Assembly (NCBI GenBank): GCA_030272835.1
Contig: SZOQ01000011.1
Location: 1-34,757 of the forward strand
Reading direction: 5' to 3'
DNA: 34,757 nucleotides
Origin: 2-12-FULL-60-25 sp003576745
GTDB taxonomy: Bacteria > Patescibacteriota > Patescibacteriia > 2-12-FULL-60-25
Positions 24,105-30,989 of this stretch are shown here, piece by piece (position 1 is the stretch's first letter; each line of letters begins with the position of its first letter). Made by a program: the position numbers and the translations under genes. The notes beneath the pieces are model-generated. The model did not search any database. It was not told where the DNA came from and was given only the letters and a program-made list of their open reading frames with translations.

Positions 24105-24248
24105 CAGCTAACGTTTGCGTGTATGAGAAGTTTCGCCGACTTCCTTATATTTTATCATAGAGGAGGCGAAATTTGGGTGAAAGAAAAAGTGCAACCTATG
24201 AAAATTATTAACGCACTTTTTCTGGAATCTCATACACGCTGTTAAGTG
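24105..24248 (-). repeat. attC-like recombination site
   Basis: Read on the minus strand in the cassette direction: R'' CACTTAAC (24248-24241), one spacer base, L'' GCGTGTATGAGA, a ~100-nt centre, L' TCTCATACACGC (a perfect 12-bp complement of L''), a 4-nt spacer AAAC, then G|TT at 24112. The spacers are of unequal length, as in integron attC sites. The centre holds two further hairpins: AGAAAAAGTGC/GCACTTTTTCT, and TTTCGCC/GGCGAAA. The last six bases of R' are at the other end of the cassette (24987 onward), where G|TTAAGTG gives an exact complement of R''. The total length of about 140 nt fits the known range of attC sites. Confidence 0.75.
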
Positions 24249-24987
24249 ATGTAATTATAATTTTTTACTATCCTTATTATTATCAATTTTTTTCGAACCG
24301 AATATTATATAAAGAATAATCTTGTAATAAATGACCATCACTACAAGAAAACCGAGGACGATAAAAAATATTTGTTGCAAAACTGAAAGGACGGTTTTTA
24401 TAATTGACACTTTCCATACAGCCATGTCATCCGCTTCAAGCCCCCAAGATAATGCTTTTTTTACATTGCCATAGCGCTCAAATGAATCTAATTCGAGAAC
24501 TTGAACGCATTGAGCTTTGTTTTGCGACAAATATTTTTTAAATTCGTTTAATTGGACAAGATTAAGGTTGCCCTTGTAATAATTTACTCCTGTTTTGGCT
24601 GAAATTTCCTCAACCTTGTCGGATATATTTTTAGCACAATAATATTCCTGCTCAAGGAGCCAGTCACCATTTCCGCTATAAAATGATTTCCCGTTATATG
24701 TGCCATATAAATTATGCTCATATACGGCGACCTTTTCATCTGGTTTTACCAAGTCTCCAATTAAACGAATTTTATCGTCCATGCGCTCAGACAGCATTCC
24801 AACGTTACTATATTTAGGGAGTTGAGCATCATCAACACTGCTTGAAATGCTAATGCCAAGAAGCACTACAAAACAAATGATAAATACGATAAGTAGAAGC
24901 CTATGCCACCAACGACCTTTTAAATTAAGATCGGTTCGAAAAAAATTGTTTTTCATAAGAGTAAAAAATTATAATTATTTCACTTAA
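24112..24987 (-). mobile_element. Integron-like gene cassette
   Basis: An 876-bp unit bounded on both sides by G|TT junctions in the same direction (24988/24987 and 24112/24111, minus strand). It contains one AT-rich reading frame followed by an attC-like site, which is the classical cassette order. It is inserted next to a divergently oriented tyrosine recombinase. If excised as a circle, the ends would join to give a complete attC with R'' CACTTAAC and R' GTTAAGTG fully paired. Confidence 0.72.
24255..24956 (-). CDS. Cassette-encoded membrane protein of unknown function
   Basis: A 233-aa AT-rich gene. The protein has an N-terminal transmembrane helix (WWHRLLLIVFIICFVVLLGISI), an outer domain of about 135 residues with two or three Cys (YYCAKN, QCVQV) and Tyr/Asn-rich sequence (YEHNLYGTYNGKSFYSGNG), and a C-terminal helix (FFIVLGFLVVMVIYYKIILYIIF) with a basic tail. 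I recall the start 'LK..WWHRL' in small CPR membrane proteins, but no function is known. It fills the cassette between the attI-like junction and the attC-like site, so expression probably comes from the upstream promoter at 25035-25063. Composition differs strongly from neighbours. Confidence 0.85.
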   Translation of the reverse strand: MKNNFFRTDLNLKGRWWHRLLLIVFIICFVVLLGISISSSVDDAQLPKYSNVGMLSERMDDKIRLIGDLVKPDEKVAVYEHNLYGTYNGKSFYSGNGDWLLEQEYYCAKNISDKVEEISAKTGVNYYKGNLNLVQLNEFKKYLSQNKAQCVQVLELDSFERYGNVKKALSWGLEADDMAVWKVSIIKTVLSVLQQIFFIVLGFLVVMVIYYKIILYIIFGSKKIDNNKDSKKL

Positions 24988-24995
24988 CTATCGCT
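24978..24995 (-). other. attI-like insertion junction
   Basis: Minus strand GCGATAG|TTAAGTG: GTTAAGT fits the integron core consensus GTTRRRY. It separates the recombinase-proximal sequence from the cassette. It lies about 100 bp from the recombinase start, as attI does relative to intI. Confidence 0.6.
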
Positions 24996-25034
24996 TATAC
25001 GCCCTGTTTGGATGTTAATGTTTGATATTGCCTG

Positions 25035-25063
25035 AATATAGGCGTTATTCCTGTGGATTGCAA
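25035..25063 (-). promoter_or_regulatory. Candidate cassette promoter (Pc-like)
   Basis: Minus strand TTGCAA, a 17-nt spacer and TATATT. It points away from the recombinase and into the cassette, the place and direction of Pc in integrons. Confidence 0.5.
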
Positions 25064-25086
25064 GTCATTCCTATTGGTGTTACGGA

Positions 25087-25911
25087 ATGGAGTATATGAG
25101 GGATTTGTATATTCAAAACACGGCGAAAGAGCTGATGGCGCGCGGATACAGCAAAAATACCATTCGGGCGTATTGCTCGGCCTTGGGGGCATTTTTTCAA
25201 TGCTCGGGAGAAGATTGTATTGCGCGGGGTGATGCGGCAATACGGCCGTTTATCGCACGGCTTATCGAAAAAGGAGCGGCAGCGCAAACAGTCAATTTGC
25301 ACGCAAATGCCATAAAATTTTTGTATAGGCATGTAGTACGGAGTTTCATACATATTGAAATCCCAGCCGTACGGCGGCCCGCGCGTTTGCCGGTGGTTCT
25401 GTCGCGCGATGAAATCGAGCGCCTCATCGCCCAGCCGAAAAATCCAAAACACCGCCTTTTGCTTGCCGTCGCATATGGCTCCGGTCTTCGGGTGAGCGAG
25501 GTAATCCGGCTTCGGGTGAAGGATGTCGACTGCGGAGGACGCATGCTCGCAATCCGGCAGTCCAAAGGGAACAAAGATCGTATCACCGTAGTATCTCCAA
25601 AGTGCATTTCCGAACTTTCATGCCTCATGATGGGAAAATCAGGCGATGCATTGATATTCGAGAGCGAACGCGGAGGCATGCTTTCTTCCCGCGCAGCGCA
25701 GAAAATTTTTGAGCGCGCGTTGCGGCAAGCCGGAATTCTGAAGGATGCGAGTTTTCATTCTTTGCGCCACAGCTTTGCCACGCATGTCCTTGAGAACGGC
25801 GTGGATATTAGGTATGTGCAGGAACTGTTGGGTCATCGGAATATCCGGACCACGGAACGGTATACGCATGTGACAAATCCCGCATTGCGGAATATTGCGA
25901 GCCCGTTGTAA
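25087..25911 (+). CDS. Tyrosine recombinase (integron-integrase-like function, Xer-like size)
   Basis: A 274-aa site-specific recombinase. The N-terminal SAM-like DNA-binding domain is residues ~5-95 (YSKNTIRAYCSALGAFF). The catalytic domain has Arg135 (GSGLRVSEVIRLRVKDVD), Lys160 (QSKGNKDR), His224 and Arg227 (HSLRHSFATH), His250 (LLGHRNI) and nucleophile Tyr259 (TTERYTHV), all present. Only about 60 residues lie between Lys160 and His224, so the extra domain that marks classical IntI integrases seems to be absent. The C-terminus NPALRNIASPL resembles recombinases I recall from CPR genomes. It is divergent from the cassette with the attI-like site between them. Confidence 0.93.
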   Translation: MEYMRDLYIQNTAKELMARGYSKNTIRAYCSALGAFFQCSGEDCIARGDAAIRPFIARLIEKGAAAQTVNLHANAIKFLYRHVVRSFIHIEIPAVRRPARLPVVLSRDEIERLIAQPKNPKHRLLLAVAYGSGLRVSEVIRLRVKDVDCGGRMLAIRQSKGNKDRITVVSPKCISELSCLMMGKSGDALIFESERGGMLSSRAAQKIFERALRQAGILKDASFHSLRHSFATHVLENGVDIRYVQELLGHRNIRTTERYTHVTNPALRNIASPL

Positions 25912-25965
25912 CGGGACATCGTTCATCCCTCGACTCTTTCGCCATTTTCCGGTACCGTGCCGGCC

Positions 25966-27126
25966 ATGTCCGTTTCGGGTTTTCATCTCACGGCATCCGC
26001 GGGTCCGCTCGGCCGTCGCGGGGTATTGTCGACGGCGCACGGCGAACTTTCTACGCCGTTTTTTATGCCGATTGCCACGCGCGCGGCCGTAAAAACGCTC
26101 TCATCTGCGGATGTCGAGCGTCTCGGCTCACCCATCCTCCTCTCCAACACCTTTCATCTCATGCTCCGTCCGGGCATGGAGGTGATGGAGAGGGTGGGGG
26201 GCCTGCACGCATTCATGAGCTGGAACGGCGCCATCCTTACCGACTCCGGAGGGTTTCAGGTATTTTCGCTCGCGGACAGAAAAACAATCACGGAGGAAGG
26301 CGTGCTCTTCCGGTCGCCCATCGACGGCGCGAAGCTCGCCATGACGCCGGAGCTGTCCATGCAAATTCAGCGCACGCTCGGGAGCGATATCGTAATGTGT
26401 TTTGACGATGTTATCGGATTGCCGGCGGAACGCGCGGAAGTGGAAGAGGCGATGGAACGGTCGTTGAGATGGGCGAGGCGGTGCAGGGATGAGTTTGAAA
26501 AGGGCAAAGGGCAAGGAGAAAGGGCAAAGGGCGCGCAGCTCTTTGGCATTATTCAGGGCGGGACGGATATTGAACTGCGCAAGCGGTCTGTGAAAGGCAT
26601 GCTTGATATCGGATTCGACGGCTATGCCATTGGTGGTCTTTCCGTGGGCGAACCGTTCGAGGACGCCATCAAGGTCATCGATGAGATACTCCCCATGCTT
26701 CCAGAGGATAAGCCGAGATATTTCATGGGCGGCGCTCAGCCGGATCAGATCGTGGAATACGTAAAACGCGGCATCGATATGTTCGACTGCGTGCTCCCGA
26801 CGCGGAATGCGCGGCACGGACATCTGTACCGATGGGGAGAGGGCGTTGGGAGTAGGGAGTCGGGAGTAGGGAAGTACGAAGTCGTGAATGTGACGAATGC
26901 CAAGTGGCGGGGGAGCGGGGAGCCAATCAGGGCAAAGGGCAGAGAGCAAAGGGCAGAGGGGGAAGAGGAATGGGCAGATGTAGGGTTTTCGGAGGAGCTT
27001 TCGAGATACTCCATGGGCTACCTGCATCATTTGTTCGATACCAAGGAAATGCTTGCGTATCGGCTGGCGACCATCGCAAATTTAACGTTTTATTTGGACC
27101 TTTTTTCTAGACTTCGGATGGGCTGA
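25966..27126 (+). CDS. tgt: tRNA-guanine transglycosylase with repeat-derived insertions and no zinc cysteines
   Basis: A 386-aa homologue of the enzyme that swaps guanine-34 for a queuosine precursor in tRNAs. Substrate-binding and catalytic motifs are intact: Asp93 (LTDSGGFQVFSL), CFDD (~145-148), IIQGG (195-199), AIGGLSVGE (221-229) and nucleophile Asp274 (MFDCVLPTRNARHGHL). Two insertions are odd: residues ~180-189 (KGKGQGERAK) come from aaagggc words, and residues ~290-345 (GVGSRESGVGKYE and GREQRAEGEEE) come from gggagtaggg and gcaaaggg words. The second covers the place where the family has its CxCxxC zinc ligands; none of these Cys remain, while the His-containing YLHHLF is kept. The frame is continuous. 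It may be zinc-free or inactive. GTG at 25957 is an alternative start. Confidence 0.88.
   Translation: MSVSGFHLTASAGPLGRRGVLSTAHGELSTPFFMPIATRAAVKTLSSADVERLGSPILLSNTFHLMLRPGMEVMERVGGLHAFMSWNGAILTDSGGFQVFSLADRKTITEEGVLFRSPIDGAKLAMTPELSMQIQRTLGSDIVMCFDDVIGLPAERAEVEEAMERSLRWARRCRDEFEKGKGQGERAKGAQLFGIIQGGTDIELRKRSVKGMLDIGFDGYAIGGLSVGEPFEDAIKVIDEILPMLPEDKPRYFMGGAQPDQIVEYVKRGIDMFDCVLPTRNARHGHLYRWGEGVGSRESGVGKYEVVNVTNAKWRGSGEPIRAKGREQRAEGEEEWADVGFSEELSRYSMGYLHHLFDTKEMLAYRLATIANLTFYLDLFSRLRMG
26497..26537 (+). repeat. In-frame aaagggc repeat inside tgt
   Basis: Four gggcaa/gggcaaagg words in direct order, giving KGKGQGERAKG in the protein. The same word in reverse complement (ccctttgccc) ends most intergenic repeat blocks. 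Confidence 0.7.
26838..26962 (+). repeat. In-frame word-repeat insertion at the tgt zinc-site loop
   Basis: Contains ggcgttgggagtagggag, tcgggagtagggaagtacg, then gtcgtgaatgtgac, and later agggcaaagggc / agagcaaagggcagagg. These are the word types of blocks B-F. The insertion keeps the frame open and splits the C-terminal part of tgt. Confidence 0.7.
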
Positions 27127-27144
27127 AACATTTACAGTTTCAGC
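27122..27144 (+). terminator. Weak hairpin after tgt
   Basis: GCTGAAAC / GTTTCAGC, a perfect 8-bp stem with a 7-nt loop overlapping the tgt stop codon. Only AATCTTT follows, so it is a weak terminator candidate. Confidence 0.4.
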
Positions 27145-27197
27145 AATCTTTGATATTTCACATCCATCACGCCCTTGCTCATGCAAAGGCATTGATA

Positions 27198-27335
27198 CAG
27201 CCGCCTTGCCGCAAGGCAGGGGATTCGTCATCGGCTGTCCCTCACGGGAGCGATAGTCCTACGGGAATATCCTGCTCCAGTTCTGGGGGAAAACCCTTTC
27301 CGGTTTTTAACCGGAATTCCTGTCCGAGACAGGAA
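27198..27335. other. Chain of short perfect hairpins
   Basis: Gene-free stretch 27145-27500. In order: CAGCCG...CGGCTG enclosing CCTTGC-C-GCAAGG, TCCC-TCAC-GGGA, CCAG-TT-CTGG, TTCCGGTT-TTT-AACCGGAA (27298-27316) and, directly next to it, TTCCTGTC-CGA-GACAGGAA (27317-27335). A further AAAGCC/GGCTTT hairpin follows. The two 8-bp stems with 3-nt loops stand back to back. Known leader RNAs were not recognised. It lies upstream of rplU but is separated from it by a terminator. Confidence 0.55.
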
Positions 27336-27501
27336 ACGCTCCTTTCAGAGTAAAAAGCCGCCCACACTGGCTTTAAAGGCCCCTTGGTCCATAAAAACTT
27401 TGGAGAGTGATGGGGTGGTGACAGAGCCGTGCGTATGTTGGTGGTGACGAAGGCGTCGTGTACAGCGAAAGGCGGCAAATGTTCATTCTGCTTTGATTCC
27501 G

Positions 27502-27534
27502 GCTCCTGTCCTTAAAAGGAACGGGGCTTTTCTT
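27502..27534 (+). terminator. Intrinsic terminator directly upstream of the rplU promoter
   Basis: GCTCCTGTCCTT-AA-AAGGAACGGGGC (10 of 12 pairs, including one G-U) followed by TTTTCTT. Its T tract overlaps the -35 box of rplU. Confidence 0.6.
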
Positions 27535-27561
27535 GACGAAAATACATGTTTCTCGTATCAT
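27533..27561 (+). promoter_or_regulatory. rplU promoter
   Basis: TTGACG, a 17-nt spacer and TATCAT ending 9 nt before the ATG at 27571. The best -35/-10 pair in the window; the mRNA would have a leader of 0-3 nt and there is no ribosome binding site. Confidence 0.75.
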
Positions 27562-27570
27562 CTCGGCACT

Positions 27571-27882
27571 ATGATTGCGGTTATTAAGACTGGCGGAAAG
27601 CAGTATATCGTCCGCGAAGGGCAAACGCTGAAGATCGAAAAACTCGCCGGTAAAGCGGGGGACACGGTCCGTTTTGAAGTCCTTCTCCGCGCCGAAGAGG
27701 ACGGCACAAACACGGATGTGGGTACGCCGACCGTTTCCGGTGGAACGGTGGAAGGCGAAATCGTCGAACACGGACGGGCAAAGAAAATTTCGGTGGTCAA
27801 ATACAAGCCGAAGTCGCGCTACACGCGCCGCGTGGGACACCGCCAGCCGTTCACCAAGGTGAAGATTACGAAGGTGGCGTAA
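27571..27882 (+). CDS. rplU: 50S ribosomal protein L21
   Basis: A 103-aa protein of normal family length. It opens MIAVIKTGGKQYIVREGQTLKIEKL and ends in the family signature KYKPKSRYTRRVGHRQPFTKVKI. L21 binds 23S rRNA in the large subunit. It has its own strong promoter and terminator, so it forms a single-gene unit; rpmA (L27), its usual partner, is not next to it. Start at 27571 fits both the family and the promoter position. Confidence 0.97.
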   Translation: MIAVIKTGGKQYIVREGQTLKIEKLAGKAGDTVRFEVLLRAEEDGTNTDVGTPTVSGGTVEGEIVEHGRAKKISVVKYKPKSRYTRRVGHRQPFTKVKITKVA

Positions 27883-27903
27883 CGGGCTACGACGCGCGTT
27901 CGG

Positions 27904-27930
27904 GACGATCCTGAAAGGGGTCGTCTTTTT
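27904..27930 (+). terminator. Intrinsic terminator of rplU
   Basis: GACGATCC-TGAAA-GGGGTCGTC with TTTTT directly after it, 21 nt past the stop codon. Confidence 0.8.
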
Positions 27931-27980
27931 CGGATCGTAGGTCCGTAGGATCGTAGGTACTTAGGTCTGTAGGCCTTGCC

Positions 27981-28330
27981 TCAATATACCTTCAGGCTGT
28001 GCAGTGTTCTATTAAGCAGTTTCAGCACATGATCCAAGTCATCCTTGATCTGGCCTGATGTATTGAGGTCTAGGAGTTCAAGCTCATAAGAAAGATGAAC
28101 CTGCGTTTCCAGTTCAGATGCTGAACCATAGGCGATGCGCAAAGAATTTTTGATTTTTTTTGCGTCCTACGGAAGCCTTCTGCGATATTTGAAACGATAG
28201 AGAGTGCCGCGCGCTGCATTTGCGGGACAAGCACATATCGTTGACTCGGCGGGAATGTCCCCGTTACTCGAAACACCGTCTTCGCTAGTTGCATGGATTT
28301 TTTCCATACGATTAAATCGGTATAGGCCAT
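27981..28330 (-). pseudogene. Four-helix bundle (23S rRNA intervening-sequence-type) protein, frameshifted
   Basis: The first ~55 residues are a normal family start: MAYTDLIVWKKSMQLAKTVF, then FPPSQRYVLVPQMQRAALSIVSNIAEGFRR. After a run of eight A's (in CAAAAAAAATC) the frame switches. The -1 frame carries on the family sequence (LRIAYGSASELETQVHLSYEL ... LDHVLKLLNRTLHSL) to a TGA at 27981-27983, giving a total of about 116 codons, the family's usual length. The original frame instead stops early at about 28070. Either the gene is broken by a one-base deletion, or the A-run (A AAA AAA) is a -1 slippery site, or it is a sequencing error. These small proteins are often found near rRNA genes or scattered singly; function unknown. 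Confidence 0.75.
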
Positions 28331-28423
28331 ATATACATATTCAGTCCCATGGATCTATAACCAAGTCAATAACGAAAAATGGCTCGTATTTCGCACCTAC
28401 GAACCTACGATCCTCCTGCGCCC

Positions 28424-29044
28424 CTAACCCTCTCTTCGATGCTCCATCGCCTCCGCGACGGTCATTTCATCAGCGTATTCGAGCGTGGCGCCGTTCGGGA
28501 GGCCGCGGGCAAGGCGGGTTGTGCGTATGGGTCTGCCGAAGTCGCGTTCGGCCAATTGTTTTTTTAAGTACAGTACCGTGGTATCGCCGGGGACATCCGG
28601 ATCGAATGCGAGAATGACTTCCGTAATCGTCGAGGCGTGATTCATAAGGCGTTCGATGAGCGCGGGGATGTACAATTGTTCCGGCGTGCGGCCGCTGACG
28701 GGATCCAGCGTCCCGCCGAGAATATGATAGCGGCCTTTGAATGCGCCGCATTCTTCGATAACGCGCACGTCTTGCGGACTTGCCACTACGCAGAGTTCCT
28801 TGTCGTTTCTTCGGGGGTCTGTGCAGATCGTACAGGGGCTCGCATCGCTCCACAAACCGCATACATGGCAGCGCGTTACGCCGTCCGCCAACCGTTTTAA
28901 CGCATCCGCAAAACGGAGAAGGCGGTCTTTCGGAAGATTGACCAGCCAGTAGGCGTATCGCAATGCCGCCCGGGGTCCTATGCCCGGGAGCCCGTCGAAT
29001 TCAGCCGCCACGTCATGGATCGGCGGAGGGATGAGTTTGCTCAT
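28424..29044 (-). CDS. recR: Recombination protein RecR
   Basis: A 206-aa protein of usual length. It has a helix-hairpin-helix DNA-binding motif (GLPGIGPRAALRYA, 18-31), a C4 zinc finger (Cys59, Cys62, Cys71, Cys74) and a TOPRIM domain (ELCVVASPQDVRVIEECGAFKGRYHILGG, VILAFDPDVPGDTT). RecR acts with RecO/RecF to load RecA at gaps. It follows ybaB on the same strand, a classical pairing, but a repeat block separates them. The C-terminus (EHRREG) runs into repeat-like gtag words. Confidence 0.96.
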   Translation of the reverse strand: MSKLIPPPIHDVAAEFDGLPGIGPRAALRYAYWLVNLPKDRLLRFADALKRLADGVTRCHVCGLWSDASPCTICTDPRRNDKELCVVASPQDVRVIEECGAFKGRYHILGGTLDPVSGRTPEQLYIPALIERLMNHASTITEVILAFDPDVPGDTTVLYLKKQLAERDFGRPIRTTRLARGLPNGATLEYADEMTVAEAMEHRREG

Positions 29045-29119
29045 GCGGGTAGTGAGAAATGGGTCGTGCGTTTTGGGTCGAACGAATTCAGATCATTCTC
29101 ATAACCCAAAACCCATAAC
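29045..29119. repeat. Word-repeat block H between ybaB and recR
   Basis: Imperfect palindrome: gtgagaaatgggtcgtgcgttttgggtcg on the left, cataacccaaaacccataac and tcacgac on the right. Its right edge supplies the stop codon of ybaB (within gtcgTGAg on the minus strand). Confidence 0.7.
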
Positions 29120-29437
29120 TCACGACTTTTTTCCCAAGAGATGCTGCATATCCTGCGCCAGCTCATCTCCGCCGAGATCTTTCATTTTGCTCTGCATAAT
29201 GCGCTGGATTTTTCCTACGGCGTCGTTTACGGCATCTTTGACGGCGTTTGCGAGCGCAGGCTTATCTTTCATAAGACTTTCATCAATCATCACGTCCAGT
29301 ACTTTTTGATTGCCGTCCATGATTACTTTTACTTTTCCCCAGCCGCCGGATCCTTCCGCGCGTTCCTTTGCGAGCGCGCTTTGTATGCCTTTGGCGCGTT
29401 CGCGGATGTCTTTGAATTGTTTGAGTTTATTGAACAT
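29120..29437 (-). CDS. ybaB: YbaB/EbfC family nucleoid-associated protein
   Basis: A 105-aa protein of normal length. N-terminal helix (MFNKLKQFKDIRERAKGIQSALA), then a beta-sheet stretch (GWGKVKVIMDGNQKVLDVMIDESLM) and C-terminal helices (ALANAVKDAVNDAVGKIQRIMQSKM). YbaB proteins form DNA-binding dimers linked to recombination and repair and are usually encoded next to recR, as here. The ATG lies directly after tandem taaccatcaact words; one of these could provide a TATTAA -10 box 9 nt upstream. The stop codon lies inside a repeat word. Confidence 0.93.
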   Translation of the reverse strand: MFNKLKQFKDIRERAKGIQSALAKERAEGSGGWGKVKVIMDGNQKVLDVMIDESLMKDKPALANAVKDAVNDAVGKIQRIMQSKMKDLGGDELAQDMQHLLGKKS

Positions 29438-29439
29438 AG

Positions 29440-29516
29440 TTGATGGTTAATAGTTGATGGTTAATAGTTATTTCGAACCATGTCTTCCAACTACTAACCC
29501 ACGAACTATTAACTAG
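29440..29516. repeat. Word-repeat block I between dnaB and ybaB
   Basis: Tandem gttgatggttaatagttgatggttaatag words on the left and ccaactactaaccc, aactattaact on the right: an AT-richer variant of the imperfect palindromic blocks. It forms the whole upstream region of ybaB. Confidence 0.65.
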
Positions 29517-29517
29517 C

Positions 29518-30969
29518 TTAGAATGGCGTTTTTGAAGCTGATTGTCCAGCCGACGCGGCAGGCGGCAACGCAGGACCGGCGCCCTGCAGGGCCGGCGCTC
29601 CCTGCGGAGTCATTCTCTTTTCCAGGTTTTTAAAAGAAGCGCGCTGTTCGTCGAAAAACATCTTTACCATGCCGGTGGGGCCGTTTCGGTGCTTGGCAAT
29701 ATGGATTTCAGCAATATGACGTTCTTCCGGGGACAAATCGTCCAGCCGGTAGTTTTTGTCCGCCGCTTTGCGGTAAATAAACATCACCACGTCTGCGTCC
29801 TGTTCAATGGAGCCGGATTCCCGAAGGTGGGCGAGCTTTGGAATAGCGGGCTTGGTCATTTCCACCTGCCGGGAAAGCTGGGACAGAGCCAGGACGGGGA
29901 TATTCAATTCGCGCGCAATGGATTTGAGGCCGCGGGTAATCTGCGCGATCTCTTGCGTGCGGTTTTCCGGTCCGTCCATACGGCTTTCCATGAGCTGGAG
30001 ATAGTCCACAATCAAAAGGCCGAGGCCGTGCTCCATCTGCAAACGTCTCGCCTTGGTGCGGATTTCCATAATATTCACCGTAGCGGTGTCATCGATGAAG
30101 ATCGGCGCTTCGCTCAAGGTGCCGAGCGCATGGCCGATGCGCGAAAAATCGTCCATCGCTCCTTCGGAGCGCAGGCGTCCGTTCCGGAGATTCCAGAGAT
30201 TCACATTCGCTTCGGCGCAGAGCATGCGGTCCACAAGCTGTTCCTTGCTCATTTCGAGCGAAAAAATCCCTACGGAAATCTTGCCTTTCGTGGCGGCATG
30301 GCGCGCCATGTCGAGCGCAAGAGCCGTTTTGCCGCAACTCGGACGCGCGGCGAGCACCACAAGGTCATTGCGCTGAAGGCCGCCGAGCAAATGATCGAGG
30401 TCCTTAAAATTCGTGGAGATGCCGCGGAGCTTTCCCTGATCCTTGTGCAGTTCATCGATGCGGTCAAAAGCGTCTGCGAGCAATTCTTTGAGCGGCGTGA
30501 AAGCTGTTTTTAGGAATCGTTGGGAGACGGTAAACAGTTTTTGTTCCGCCTGATCCAGCGTTACCTGAACGTCCTCGCTTTGTTCGTAGCCCAATGCCGT
30601 AATTTCGCTCGCGGCCGACAGGAGCCGGCGGAGTGTGGCTTTTTTGGACACGATATTCGCATAGTGAACGACATGGCTCGATGTGGGCACGACATTGGAC
30701 AGGTGCACGAGGTATGTGCGTCCGCCGATCCGCTCAAGCATGCCGCGTTCTTCCAGCAGATTGCCGAGGCTCAACAAATCAATCGGTTCATGCCTTCGGT
30801 ACAAATCCAATATCGCTTCATAAATAATCCTGTGCGTATCCTTGTAAAAATCCGCGGGCACCACTTTGTCGGCCACCTTGATGAGCGCGTCTTTATCGAG
30901 CAATAAGGATCCAAGGAGCGATTGCTCCGCTTCCAAATTCTGCGGCGTCAGCCGTTCGATATTGGACAT
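29518..30969 (-). CDS. dnaB: Replicative DNA helicase DnaB
   Basis: A 483-aa hexameric helicase that unwinds DNA at the replication fork. The N-terminal DnaB domain is LTPQNLEAEQSLLGSLLLDKDAL. The linker (~100-180) is followed by a RecA-like motor domain with Walker A ARPSCGKTALALDMARHAA (the family usually has AGRPxMGKT), Walker B LLIVDYLQLM, motif VLALSQLSR and the arginine finger/B5 region LRESGSIEQDADVVMFIYR. The C-terminal ~25 residues are Ala/Pro/Gly-rich and probably disordered; their DNA includes the near-palindrome gccctgcagggc. Start 30969 fits the family and a -10 box 7 nt upstream; GTG or TTG codons upstream are possible. Confidence 0.97.
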   Translation of the reverse strand: MSNIERLTPQNLEAEQSLLGSLLLDKDALIKVADKVVPADFYKDTHRIIYEAILDLYRRHEPIDLLSLGNLLEERGMLERIGGRTYLVHLSNVVPTSSHVVHYANIVSKKATLRRLLSAASEITALGYEQSEDVQVTLDQAEQKLFTVSQRFLKTAFTPLKELLADAFDRIDELHKDQGKLRGISTNFKDLDHLLGGLQRNDLVVLAARPSCGKTALALDMARHAATKGKISVGIFSLEMSKEQLVDRMLCAEANVNLWNLRNGRLRSEGAMDDFSRIGHALGTLSEAPIFIDDTATVNIMEIRTKARRLQMEHGLGLLIVDYLQLMESRMDGPENRTQEIAQITRGLKSIARELNIPVLALSQLSRQVEMTKPAIPKLAHLRESGSIEQDADVVMFIYRKAADKNYRLDDLSPEERHIAEIHIAKHRNGPTGMVKMFFDEQRASFKNLEKRMTPQGAPALQGAGPALPPAASAGQSASKTPF

Positions 30970-30976
30970 CGTGGGC

Positions 30977-30982
30977 ACATTA
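30977..30982 (-). promoter_or_regulatory. -10 box of dnaB
   Basis: Minus strand TAATGT ends 7 nt before the ATG at 30969; no ribosome binding site, so the transcript may be leaderless. Confidence 0.4.
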
Positions 30983-30989
30983 CCCAAGG

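Noticed and set aside
25087..25911. Prophage or integrative element marked by the recombinase
   Set aside because: No phage, conjugation or excisionase genes nearby and no direct repeat around a larger island; the cassette geometry fits an integron better.
27242..27478. Minus-strand reading frame over the hairpin row
   Set aside because: Its sequence is the translation of nested palindromes; no ribosome binding site or family features.
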